A stretch of DNA of 12,674 bases from an uncultured Gemmatimonadota bacterium (GTDB lineage: Bacteria; Gemmatimonadota; Gemmatimonadetes; Gemmatimonadales; GWC2-71-9), in contig CAMLLJ010000065.1 of assembly GCA_946480845.1 (NCBI GenBank), positions 1 through 12,674 of the forward strand, written 5' to 3'. Every line of letters starts with the position of its first letter. The stretch's first letter is position 1. The notes beneath the pieces were generated by a model that was not told the DNA's origin, ran no database searches, and saw nothing but the letters and a program-made list of their open reading frames with translations. Shown piece after piece: positions 1 through 6,316 of this stretch. Made by a program: the position numbers and the translations under genes.

Positions 1-469
1 GCGTGTCGGCGAACGCCCGGTCGGTGTGCATCGGGACGTGGCCGGCGATGTCGTGAAAGATGTCCGGCTCGGGAAGGTAGTCGAGTGTCGCGAGGTCGCG
101 GATCGTGATGGTGGTCGGGAACTCGCGATTGCGCAGAGAATCGAAGAAGAGGAACGACGGGATGTAGCCGCTCACCGCCTTCGCCTTGAAGCCGGTGAGC
201 GGGCTCAGGAAGCGGTTGACGTCCTCCAGGCGCGGGATCCGGGCGGGGTCCAGGCAGAGGTTGTCGATCCCCTGCAGGAACCGAGGATTGGCGTACTGCC
301 GCCAGCGCCCTTCCATCCGCGCATAGAGCCGGCGCCACGCCTCGTGGTTCGCGTCGGAATACAGCTCGTACGGCTGGTGGATATAGAGCCGGCCCTGCTG
401 CTGGGCCTGCTCGATGAACGGCGCCTTGGTGGTGGTGAGGCCTGCGGGACCGCTCTGGACGCTGGTCAT
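1..469 (-). CDS. phhA: Phenylalanine 4-monooxygenase (aromatic amino acid hydroxylase), C-terminus cut by window edge
   Basis: The first 156 residues lie in the window and the frame runs open off the left edge. The family converts L-phenylalanine to tyrosine in the cytoplasm using O2, tetrahydropterin and non-haem iron. What I see: an early segment with LYIHQPYELYSDANHEAWRRL (in part) resembling the family's N-terminal 'eH..W..L' block, then TGFKAKAVSGYIP near residues 93-104, and the hallmark YLPEPDIFHDIAGHVPMHT. The two iron ligands of the HDxxGH motif fall at H139 and H144, almost the same numbering as the short bacterial enzymes (about 260-300 residues). The third ligand, a glutamate, would lie beyond the edge. 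The ATG at 469 is preceded by GAGGAG with a 6-base spacer. It sits 61 bases after the TPR gene, the widest gap in the window, so it may have its own control. A tryptophan or tyrosine hydroxylase is possible but much less likely. Confidence 0.93.
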   Translation of the reverse strand, partial: MTSVQSGPAGLTTTKAPFIEQAQQQGRLYIHQPYELYSDANHEAWRRLYARMEGRWRQYANPRFLQGIDNLCLDPARIPRLEDVNRFLSPLTGFKAKAVSGYIPSFLFFDSLRNREFPTTITIRDLATLDYLPEPDIFHDIAGHVPMHTDRAFADT

Positions 470-475
470 GCCGGA

Positions 476-481
476 CTCCTC
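476..481 (-). promoter_or_regulatory. Strong ribosome binding site of phhA
   Basis: GAGGAG on the minus strand, six bases before the ATG at 469. It fixes the phhA start and is one of the best Shine-Dalgarno matches in the window. Confidence 0.75.
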
Positions 482-486
482 GCAGT

Positions 487-513
487 CGCGCCCCCGGACG
501 GACCGGAGGCGCG
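487..513 (-). other. 11-bp GC-rich hairpin in the TPR-phhA gap
   Basis: Arms at 487-497 and 503-513 enclose a 5-base loop. On the minus-strand RNA all 11 pairs form, one as G-U; on the plus strand the same position would be a C-A mismatch. The structure therefore fits leftward transcription, the direction of the genes. No U-run follows it, so it is not a standard intrinsic terminator. It ends 5 bases before the phhA Shine-Dalgarno. It may act as a 3'-end stabiliser for the upstream message, a Rho-assisted stop or a leader structure; the sequence does not say which. Confidence 0.5.
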
Positions 514-530
514 CCGCTGCCGAGATGAGC

Positions 531-1982
531 CTACTTCTGCTTGTACCGCCAGGCCACGATGCCCTCGCCCTGGGCCGTGACGGTGACGTCGTGCCTGGCG
601 CCCTCGGCCAGCGCGGGGATCGCCACGTCCTGGCTGGTCACCACCGCGCCGTCGCGGTTCAGGAACTCGAAAGTGAGGGTGACCGGCGCGGCGGCAACCG
701 CCTTGCCGTTCGCGTCCATCGCCTTCCGGCCCGTGGCGGCCCCGGTGAGCGTCAGGCCCCCTTCGGCGGGCTGCATCTGGACCGAGGCGACGCCGACGGG
801 CAGCGCGTTGAGGCGGAGCCGCGTGCTCACCGCCTTGGCGCTGTTCTTCGTCAGGTTGTAGCCCAGGCCGAGGAGCTGCAGGCTGGATTCGTTCATCGGG
901 TCGATGGCCACCAGCCGCTCCGCCGTGCGCACCAGCTCCGGGCCCTTCTTGAGCTCGTAGTACGAGCGCGCCAGCATGTACAGCGCGTCGCGATTGTTGG
1001 GCTCGCTGGCCATCACCTGCTCGGTGAGCGCCGCCGCCTCGGCCCACTTCTGCTCGTTGAAGAGCGCCACCGCGCGGTTGAACGGCGAGTCCTCGACCAC
1101 GGCGGTCTTGGTCACCTGCTCGCCCGCCGCCTCGAGCTGCTTGGCCATCATGTCCACGCTGTCCTTCATGCCCGCCTGCTGGAAGGCATTCATCAGCGCG
1201 CGCTTCGCGGTCACGTCGTCGGGATGGGCGGCGGCGAACTGGCGCAGCGGAGCGATGGCGTCCTGCCCGCGCTGAAGCTGCAGGAGCACGACGCCGCGGT
1301 TGAACAGCGCCTGGTCACGCACCTCGGCATTCTTCGGGTCCGCCGGCGTGGCGAGGACCTTCTCGAAGTAGCCGAGCGCCTTCTCCATGCTGTCCGCCTC
1401 GTACGCGGCCGAGCCAAGGTAGAAGTAGGCATGCGGGCCGTCGGGATAGACCCGGCTGGCCAGCGTGAAGAGCGCCACGGCCGAGTCCGTCTTCTCCGCC
1501 TTCAGCGCCTCGACACCCGGATTGAGCAGGGCGTTGGCCGCGATGCTGCGGTACGTATCGATATCGGCCTTGCACTGCGGGGCCATCGTCGCCGCGCGGG
1601 TGAAGGCGCTGTCGGCGCCCACCACGTCGCCCTTCTGCAGGAAGATGCGGCCGAGATAGTACCAGCTGCCGGCATTGCTCCCCGCACCGTTCTGGTTGAT
1701 CGCCTCGAGGATCACGCGCTCGCCGTTGTCGAGGGCGCGCGCCTTGTTCTCGGGAATGGCGTTCTCGAGGGCGGTCTTGAGGTAGACCTTCCCGGAGCTG
1801 ACCTTGAAATGCAGGCCCTTGTCCACCCCTTCGCACTTGGGGGACTCGAGCTTGTTGAAGGCGTTGGTCATCGCAGTCGCGACGGCGGCGCTGCGGCCGG
1901 CCTCCTGCCCGATCACGCCCGACTGGGCCGCGGCGGTACCGGCAGTGGCACCGAGCAGGGCAATTGCTGCGAGAATTCTCAT
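531..1982 (-). CDS. Secreted tetratricopeptide-repeat protein with C-terminal beta domain
   Basis: 483 residues, no specific function recognised. Residues 1-19 are a clear Sec signal peptide (MRIL, hydrophobic core, AAA before Q20), so the protein should be periplasmic or exported; there is no lipobox cysteine. TPR-like helix pairs are visible near residues 106-135, 183-213, 224-254, 300-330 and 333-363, with the usual YLG.A and LG..Y spacing. The last 85 or so residues look like a small beta-sandwich of the FxLYD kind (TFEFLNRDG, then an alternating strand pattern to the end). C50 and C137 could form a disulfide. The start is the ATG at 1982, because GAGGAG lies at the ideal distance; a GTG six bases upstream would sit on that Shine-Dalgarno. 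The gene begins 2 bases after larC ends and may also have its own promoter inside larC. Such proteins usually scaffold envelope complexes; that is inference. Confidence 0.85.
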   Translation of the reverse strand: MRILAAIALLGATAGTAAAQSGVIGQEAGRSAAVATAMTNAFNKLESPKCEGVDKGLHFKVSSGKVYLKTALENAIPENKARALDNGERVILEAINQNGAGSNAGSWYYLGRIFLQKGDVVGADSAFTRAATMAPQCKADIDTYRSIAANALLNPGVEALKAEKTDSAVALFTLASRVYPDGPHAYFYLGSAAYEADSMEKALGYFEKVLATPADPKNAEVRDQALFNRGVVLLQLQRGQDAIAPLRQFAAAHPDDVTAKRALMNAFQQAGMKDSVDMMAKQLEAAGEQVTKTAVVEDSPFNRAVALFNEQKWAEAAALTEQVMASEPNNRDALYMLARSYYELKKGPELVRTAERLVAIDPMNESSLQLLGLGYNLTKNSAKAVSTRLRLNALPVGVASVQMQPAEGGLTLTGAATGRKAMDANGKAVAAAPVTLTFEFLNRDGAVVTSQDVAIPALAEGARHDVTVTAQGEGIVAWRYKQK

Positions 1983-1984
1983 CG

Positions 1985-3295
1985 TCACTCCTCAGGGACC
2001 CTCAGTTCGGATTTGTCTCGCCCGGCGGCGGAATCGCCGGCGAGCCGAAGCGCCTGTTCTTGCAACTCCCTTGCCAAGGTATGGGCCGGACGCCCAGACC
2101 GCTTCGCAAGCTCAATTATATCATCATATTCCGGCTTTGCGCTAATCCCGTTTGGAGCCTCGGACAGCTTCACCCGGACCGTAGTTCCGTCCCCTGCCGG
2201 CACGTCGATCGTCCGCCGGGCGAGGGTGGCGCGTGATGCCGTCCAGCGCCGGACCCCGAGCGTCGTGCTGTGCCGGAAGCAGGCCTCCTCCACGGCCGCC
2301 GCGCTCCCCGGCGGCGCCAGCACCTCCACCCGGATCCCGATCCGCCCCTTCTTCCCGTACGTCGGCCAGCTCTGGACGTCGAGCGCGCCGGCCGCCATCA
2401 GGGCAGCCCGCAGCGGCTCCACATACTCGGGGTTCAGGTCGTCCAGGTCTGTGGCGAGCACCACAACCTCGTCCGCTTCGGCTGCGGACTCGGCGATGAT
2501 GAGCCGCAGGGCGTTGGGGTACGCGGCCGGATTGCGCCCCCCGGCGCCCCAGGCATGTGCCGACACGGCGCGCCACGCCTGGGGAGGCGGGCCCGCGCTC
2601 AGCACCCTGAGCAGCGCCGCGCCCGTGGGCGTGGTGGCCTCGCCCGTCACCGGGCCGCTGGAAGCGATTTCCAGGCCTTCCAGGAGCACCGCGGTGGCCG
2701 GTGCCGGCACCGGCATTTCGCCGTGGGCCGCGCGGACCCAGCCGTTCCCCGATGCGACGGGCCTGGAGTGGATCCGGCGGATGCCGAGCTGCTCGAATCC
2801 TTCCACGGCACCGACGATGTCCACCAGCGCATCGAGCGCCCCGACCTCGTGCAGCGCCACCTGCTCTGCAGGCACCCCGTGCACCCGGCCCTCGGCGTCT
2901 CCCAGGAGCCGGAAGGCGCCGGCCGCGCGGTCCCTGACCCAGGGCGAGAGCGGCGCGCGCTCGATCATCGCGATCAGATCGCCGACGTGCCGGTGCGCGG
3001 CGTGGCCGTCGTGCGCGTGCCCGTGCGCATGCTGGTGGACATGGCCGTGCCCGTGCGAATGCGGCTCGGCCGGTCCCTCGTGCGAACCGTCCGGCAGCCG
3101 CACGATCACCTGCACGGCGGCGATGCCTGAGCGGTCCACTTCCGCGATCTCCACCGTCACCTCCGGACAGCCGAGCCGCCGGGGCAGGCCGGTGAGCCAC
3201 TCGCGCGGCGCCCCGGCGGCGATCAGCGCCCCGAGGAGCATGTCGCCGCTGGCGCCCGCGGCGGGGTCGATGATCGCGAACCGGGTGTCCGTCAT
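1985..3295 (-). CDS. larC: Nickel-pincer cofactor biosynthesis protein LarC (nickel insertase)
   Basis: 436 residues. LarC inserts nickel into the pyridinium-bisthiocarboxylate nucleotide in a CTP-dependent reaction, finishing the nickel-pincer cofactor used by lactate racemase LarA and related epimerases. Family signatures seen: DPAAGASGDM (10-19), HEVGALDALVDIVG (149-162), HGEMPVPAPA (191-200), TPTGAALL (222-229), TDLDDLNPE (282-290), KKGRIG (315-320), RHSTTLGVR (341-349) and KPEYDDI (387-393). Residues 79-103 form a histidine-rich linker with 12 histidines in 25 residues, a likely nickel store. The gene is one continuous frame; in Lactiplantibacillus the product is assembled by ribosomal frameshifting, and I see no need for that here. 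larA, larB and larE are not in the window. No Shine-Dalgarno precedes the ATG at 3295. The last roughly 60 codons use many AT-ending codons, unlike the rest of the gene. Confidence 0.94.
   Translation of the reverse strand: MTDTRFAIIDPAAGASGDMLLGALIAAGAPREWLTGLPRRLGCPEVTVEIAEVDRSGIAAVQVIVRLPDGSHEGPAEPHSHGHGHVHQHAHGHAHDGHAAHRHVGDLIAMIERAPLSPWVRDRAAGAFRLLGDAEGRVHGVPAEQVALHEVGALDALVDIVGAVEGFEQLGIRRIHSRPVASGNGWVRAAHGEMPVPAPATAVLLEGLEIASSGPVTGEATTPTGAALLRVLSAGPPPQAWRAVSAHAWGAGGRNPAAYPNALRLIIAESAAEADEVVVLATDLDDLNPEYVEPLRAALMAAGALDVQSWPTYGKKGRIGIRVEVLAPPGSAAAVEEACFRHSTTLGVRRWTASRATLARRTIDVPAGDGTTVRVKLSEAPNGISAKPEYDDIIELAKRSGRPAHTLARELQEQALRLAGDSAAGRDKSELRVPEE
1988..1993 (-). promoter_or_regulatory. 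Ribosome binding site deciding the TPR gene start
   Basis: GAGGAG with a 5-base spacer to the ATG at 1982. It is built from the last two glutamate codons of larC, so the two genes share these bases. It rules against the GTG at 1988, which overlaps it. Confidence 0.75.
2115..2123 (-). promoter_or_regulatory. Candidate internal promoter (extended -10) in the 3' end of larC
   Basis: The minus strand reads TGATATAAT, a perfect TGnTATAAT extended -10, with a second TATGAT just upstream. No convincing -35 is present; a TTAGCG lies about 19 bases upstream of the hexamer. Extended -10 promoters tolerate that. Transcription would start near 2108 and give a leader of about 125 bases to the TPR gene. 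The surrounding 60 bases are only about 47% GC. The assignment uses E. coli sigma-70 rules, which may not hold exactly in this lineage. Confidence 0.4.
2987..3061 (-). repeat. Histidine-codon low-complexity tract in larC
   Basis: Encodes LarC residues 79-103 as an alternating His-x run (His-Ser/Gly/Val/Gln/Ala). The DNA is a near-repeat of CAC/CAT and GGG/GGC/GCG-type codons with long alternating purine-pyrimidine stretches, so it can change length by slippage without breaking the frame. Protein-level role: probable nickel binding, by analogy with other histidine-rich nickel-handling proteins. Confidence 0.7.
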
Positions 3296-3318
3296 GGCGC
3301 GCGAAATATGGTCGCGGC

Positions 3319-4479
3319 TCAGGGGGGCGGCAATTCAGGTGAGCGGTAGAGCCACCCGGCCCCGGTATTGAAGACGACGATGCGCTCGCCCGCCCCCACA
3401 TCGCCGCGGTCCCGGAGCGCGCGCGCGGCTTCCACCGCGGCGCCGCCCTCCGGGGACATGTCGATGCCCTCGAGCCGGGCGACCCTGGCCGCCATCGCCA
3501 TGAGAGCTTCGTCGCTCACCGCGATGGCGCCGCCTCCGCTGTCGCGGAGGGCGCGGAGCATCAGGCGGTCACCGAGCGGGCCGGGGACGCGGAGCCCGCT
3601 GGCGACGGTCCACGGCTCCGCCCATGGCTCGCAGCGCTCCGCCCCGTCGGCGAAGGCGCGCACTACCGGCGCGCATCCGCTCGACTGCACCGTGTACATG
3701 CGCGGCAGGGGTCCGCTCACCCACCCCGCGTCGCGGAGCTCGCCGAACGCCTTCCACATCCCGATCAGACCGGTGCCGCCGCCAGTCGGGTAGATGATCG
3801 CGCCGGGCAGGGTCCAGTTGAGCTGGAGCGCCAGCTCGAGCCCGAGCGTCTTCTTCCCCTCGATCCGGTACGGCTCGCGCAGGGTCGAGAGATCGAGCGC
3901 GCCGGTCTCCGAGGCGAAAGCGCGCGCCGCCTTGCCGCAGTCGCCGATGTGCCCGTCGAGCAGCACGAGGTCGGCGCCGAACCAGCGGATCTGCATCAGC
4001 AGCGGAGCCGGCGTGGTCGCCGGGGCGTAGACCCGCACCGGCAGGCCGGCGCGCGCGCCGTATGCTGCGGCAGCGACGCCGGCATTGCCGGCGGTGGGAA
4101 TGACGAAGCTGTGCGCGCCGCCCCGGACGGCCCGCGTGACGGCCGCCGAGAGCCCTCGCGCCTTGAACGAGCCGGTGGGGTTCGCGCCCTCGTCCTTGAT
4201 CCAGAGATCCTCGAGGCCGGTCTCGCGGCCCGTGGCCGGGACGCGGAGGAGCGGGGTGTCCCCTTCTCCGAGCGAGACCGGCTCCTCGTCGGGCTCGAGG
4301 GGCAGCCAGCTCCGGTAGCGCCACATGCCGTGGCGGCGCCGGAGCTCGGTGCGGTCCACCAGCGTCTGCGCGCGGTGCGGATAGCGCACCAGCCACGGCT
4401 GGCCGCAGGTGCAGACACCCGGCAGGCCCGCGGGGAGAGCGGTGGCGCCGCAGGCGTCACATTCGAGCGTCCAGTCCAT
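3319..4479 (-). CDS. thrC: Threonine synthase (PLP-dependent)
   Basis: 386 residues. Converts O-phospho-L-homoserine to L-threonine in the cytoplasm, the last step of threonine synthesis. An N-terminal zinc-ribbon-like segment has C7, C10, C23 and C25 (CxxC and CxC), typical of one threonine synthase branch. Then come SLGEGDTPL (69-77), the PLP lysine in NPTGSFKARG (K106), the cofactor-contacting PTAGNAG (N132), the family-typical YRIEGKKTLGLEL (204-216) and the phosphate-binding PTGGGTGLIG (231-240). The length fits the 350-420 residue class. The ATG at 4479 is 16 bases after the uvrC stop, with only a weak GGAA-type Shine-Dalgarno. larC follows after 23 bases. No other threonine genes are adjacent, so the grouping with uvrC and larC is operonic, not pathway-based. 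A related PLP fold-type II enzyme such as cysteate synthase is a minor alternative. Confidence 0.88.
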   Translation of the reverse strand: MDWTLECDACGATALPAGLPGVCTCGQPWLVRYPHRAQTLVDRTELRRRHGMWRYRSWLPLEPDEEPVSLGEGDTPLLRVPATGRETGLEDLWIKDEGANPTGSFKARGLSAAVTRAVRGGAHSFVIPTAGNAGVAAAAYGARAGLPVRVYAPATTPAPLLMQIRWFGADLVLLDGHIGDCGKAARAFASETGALDLSTLREPYRIEGKKTLGLELALQLNWTLPGAIIYPTGGGTGLIGMWKAFGELRDAGWVSGPLPRMYTVQSSGCAPVVRAFADGAERCEPWAEPWTVASGLRVPGPLGDRLMLRALRDSGGGAIAVSDEALMAMAARVARLEGIDMSPEGGAAVEAARALRDRGDVGAGERIVVFNTGAGWLYRSPELPPP

Positions 4480-4495
4480 GCTGTGCGTTTCCGGC

Positions 4496-6316
4496 CTACT
4501 GGGTGGCGCCCTGCAGGTGCTCGAGCACCCGTTCGGCGAGCGTGCGGGAGAATCCCGGGACGGCGGCCAGCTCGGCGACGGACGCCGTCTTCACCCCGGC
4601 CAGGCTGCCGAAGCGCTCCAGCAGCGCGCGGCGCCGCCCGGGCCCGATCCCGGGGATGTTCAGCAGCTCCGACGTGATCACCCGGCTGGTGCGCCGCTGG
4701 CGATTGTAGGCGAGCCCGAACCGGTGGGCCTCGTCGCGGGCGCGCTGCAGGAGCCGGAGCGACGGGCTCCGGCGGGAGAGGCGGAGACTGTCGGCGCGTC
4801 CTGGGAGAAAGACCTCCTCGTCGCGCTTTGCCAGGCTGATGACCGGGATCTCCGGGATGCCGGTGGCCCGCATCGCGTCGAGCGCGGCGCCCAGCTGGCC
4901 CTTGCCGCCGTCGATCACCATGAGGTCGGGCATGCGCAGGCTCTCGTCGCGCCGCCGGGTGAGGAAACGGGTCACCACCTCGTGGATGGCCGCGTAGTCG
5001 TCCTGCTCGGCGATGCCCTTGATGCGGAACTTCCGGTACTCGCTCTTCTTCGGCCGTCCGGCCTCGAACCAGACCAGCGAGCCGACCATGTCCCTGCCCT
5101 GGTTGTGGGAGATGTCGATGCAGACGAAGCTGCGCGGCACGACGCTCAGGCCGAGGTCGCGGCCCAGCGCGTAGACCGGGTCTTCGGCGCGCTCCTCGGT
5201 CTCGAAGGATTCGAGGCGGAGGCTCTCCAGCAGGTGCCGCGCGTTGGACTGCGCCAGCTCCATCCAGCGCCCGGCGGTGCCGCGCTGCGGCACCAGCCAC
5301 TCGCTGTCGGGAAAGACCTCGCGCAGCGCGTCCCAGTCGGCTGGCGCGAAGGGCACGACGAGCCGGCGGACGCGGCCCTCGGCGATGCCGTAATACTGCA
5401 CCAGGTACGCGGCGAGGATCGCGTCGTCCCCTTCCCCCTCGACACCCTCGAAGAACCGGTGCTCCCGCCCGACCACGCGGCCGTCGCGCACGCGAACCAG
5501 CACCCCCACCGCGTCGTCGCCGTCCCGGGCGTAGCCGATGACGTCGGCATCGCCGGTGCCGATCGCCTCGACGGCCGCGGGACCCTCGAGGTTCTCCAGC
5601 CAGCGAAGTGCGTCGCGCAGCTCCCTGGCCCGCTCGAAGTCCTCGCGCGCCGCCGCCTCGAACATCGCCTGGCGCACCCGCTCGCGGACGTCCTGGGTGC
5701 GGCCGGTGAGGAAGTCGAGCACGTCGTTGACCATGCGCCGGTACTCGTCGGCCGACTGCCACCCGACGCAGGGCGCCTTGCAGCGGCCGATGTGGTAGTC
5801 GAGGCAGGGGCGCTCGCGGCGCTCGCCGGGGAGGTCGTCGTGGCAGCTCCGCACCGTATAGAGGCGGCGGATGATGGCGAGCGTGCGGCGCAGCTGGGTG
5901 ACGTCGGTGTACGGGCCGAAGTAGCGGGCGCCGGGGATGTCGCGGCGCCGGGTGACCAGCACCCGCGGGAAGGCGTCGCCCAGCGTCACGGCGATCGAGG
6001 GATAGCTCTTGTCGTCCCGGAGCCGCACGTTGAACCGCGGCCGGAATTCCTTGATGAGATTGTTCTCGAGGACCAGCGCCTGGGCCTCGTTGGGCACGAC
6101 GATCGTCTCGACGTCGGCGATCAGCTTCATGAGCAGCCGGTTCTTCGGCGCGTCCGCGAAGTCGGCGGTCAGGTAGCTCCGGACCCGGCTGGACAGGCGC
6201 TTTGCCTTGCCCACGTAGAGCACCTCCCCCTGGGCATCCTTCCAGAGATAGACGCCGGCGCTGTCGGGCAGGGTGTCGAGCTTGCGCTGCAGGATGTCGG
6301 ACGGCGATGCGGTCAT
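4496..6316 (-). CDS. uvrC: Excinuclease ABC subunit C
   Basis: 606 residues, the same size as E. coli UvrC (610). In nucleotide-excision repair it makes both incisions around the lesion held by UvrB. Domains in order: GIY-YIG nuclease for the 3' cut (GVY 21-23, YVGKAKR 34-40, NE..ALVLENNLIK 76-89); a four-cysteine set C158, C171, C179, C183 with the spacing of the [4Fe-4S] ligands of E. coli UvrC; a UvrB-interacting helix pair (REDFERARELRD, 224-235); the RNase H-like nuclease for the 5' cut, with DISHNQG (D401), VIDGGKGQL (D469) and DEAHRFGL (H531); and a double helix-hairpin-helix DNA-binding end (IPGIGPGRRRALLERFG and VPGFSRTLAERVLEHL). Its ATG overlaps the murJ stop as ATGA and has no clear Shine-Dalgarno, so translation probably depends on coupling. 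All catalytic residues appear intact. Confidence 0.97.
   Translation of the reverse strand: MTASPSDILQRKLDTLPDSAGVYLWKDAQGEVLYVGKAKRLSSRVRSYLTADFADAPKNRLLMKLIADVETIVVPNEAQALVLENNLIKEFRPRFNVRLRDDKSYPSIAVTLGDAFPRVLVTRRRDIPGARYFGPYTDVTQLRRTLAIIRRLYTVRSCHDDLPGERRERPCLDYHIGRCKAPCVGWQSADEYRRMVNDVLDFLTGRTQDVRERVRQAMFEAAAREDFERARELRDALRWLENLEGPAAVEAIGTGDADVIGYARDGDDAVGVLVRVRDGRVVGREHRFFEGVEGEGDDAILAAYLVQYYGIAEGRVRRLVVPFAPADWDALREVFPDSEWLVPQRGTAGRWMELAQSNARHLLESLRLESFETEERAEDPVYALGRDLGLSVVPRSFVCIDISHNQGRDMVGSLVWFEAGRPKKSEYRKFRIKGIAEQDDYAAIHEVVTRFLTRRRDESLRMPDLMVIDGGKGQLGAALDAMRATGIPEIPVISLAKRDEEVFLPGRADSLRLSRRSPSLRLLQRARDEAHRFGLAYNRQRRTSRVITSELLNIPGIGPGRRRALLERFGSLAGVKTASVAELAAVPGFSRTLAERVLEHLQGATQ

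Noticed and set aside
487..513. Hairpin ahead of phhA as an intrinsic terminator
   Set aside because: No run of T on the coding strand follows the stem; the next bases are ACTGCGAGGAG, which lead into the phhA ribosome binding site.
1986..1988. GTG at 1988 as the TPR gene start, overlapping the larC stop as GTGA
   Set aside because: It overlaps the Shine-Dalgarno GAGGAG, leaving no spacer. The ATG at 1982 has the ideal 5-base spacing and a cleaner signal peptide.
1985..3295. Programmed frameshift in larC as in Lactiplantibacillus
   Set aside because: The gene is a single uninterrupted frame through all N- and C-terminal motifs, and no slippery heptamer is needed to reach the end.
414..3371. 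A 985-codon open frame on the plus strand
   Set aside because: It runs antisense through phhA, the TPR gene, larC and part of thrC, all of which have clear family motifs. Its translation is rich in Arg, Ala, Gly and Ser with no recognisable domain. Long antisense frames are usual in GC-rich DNA.
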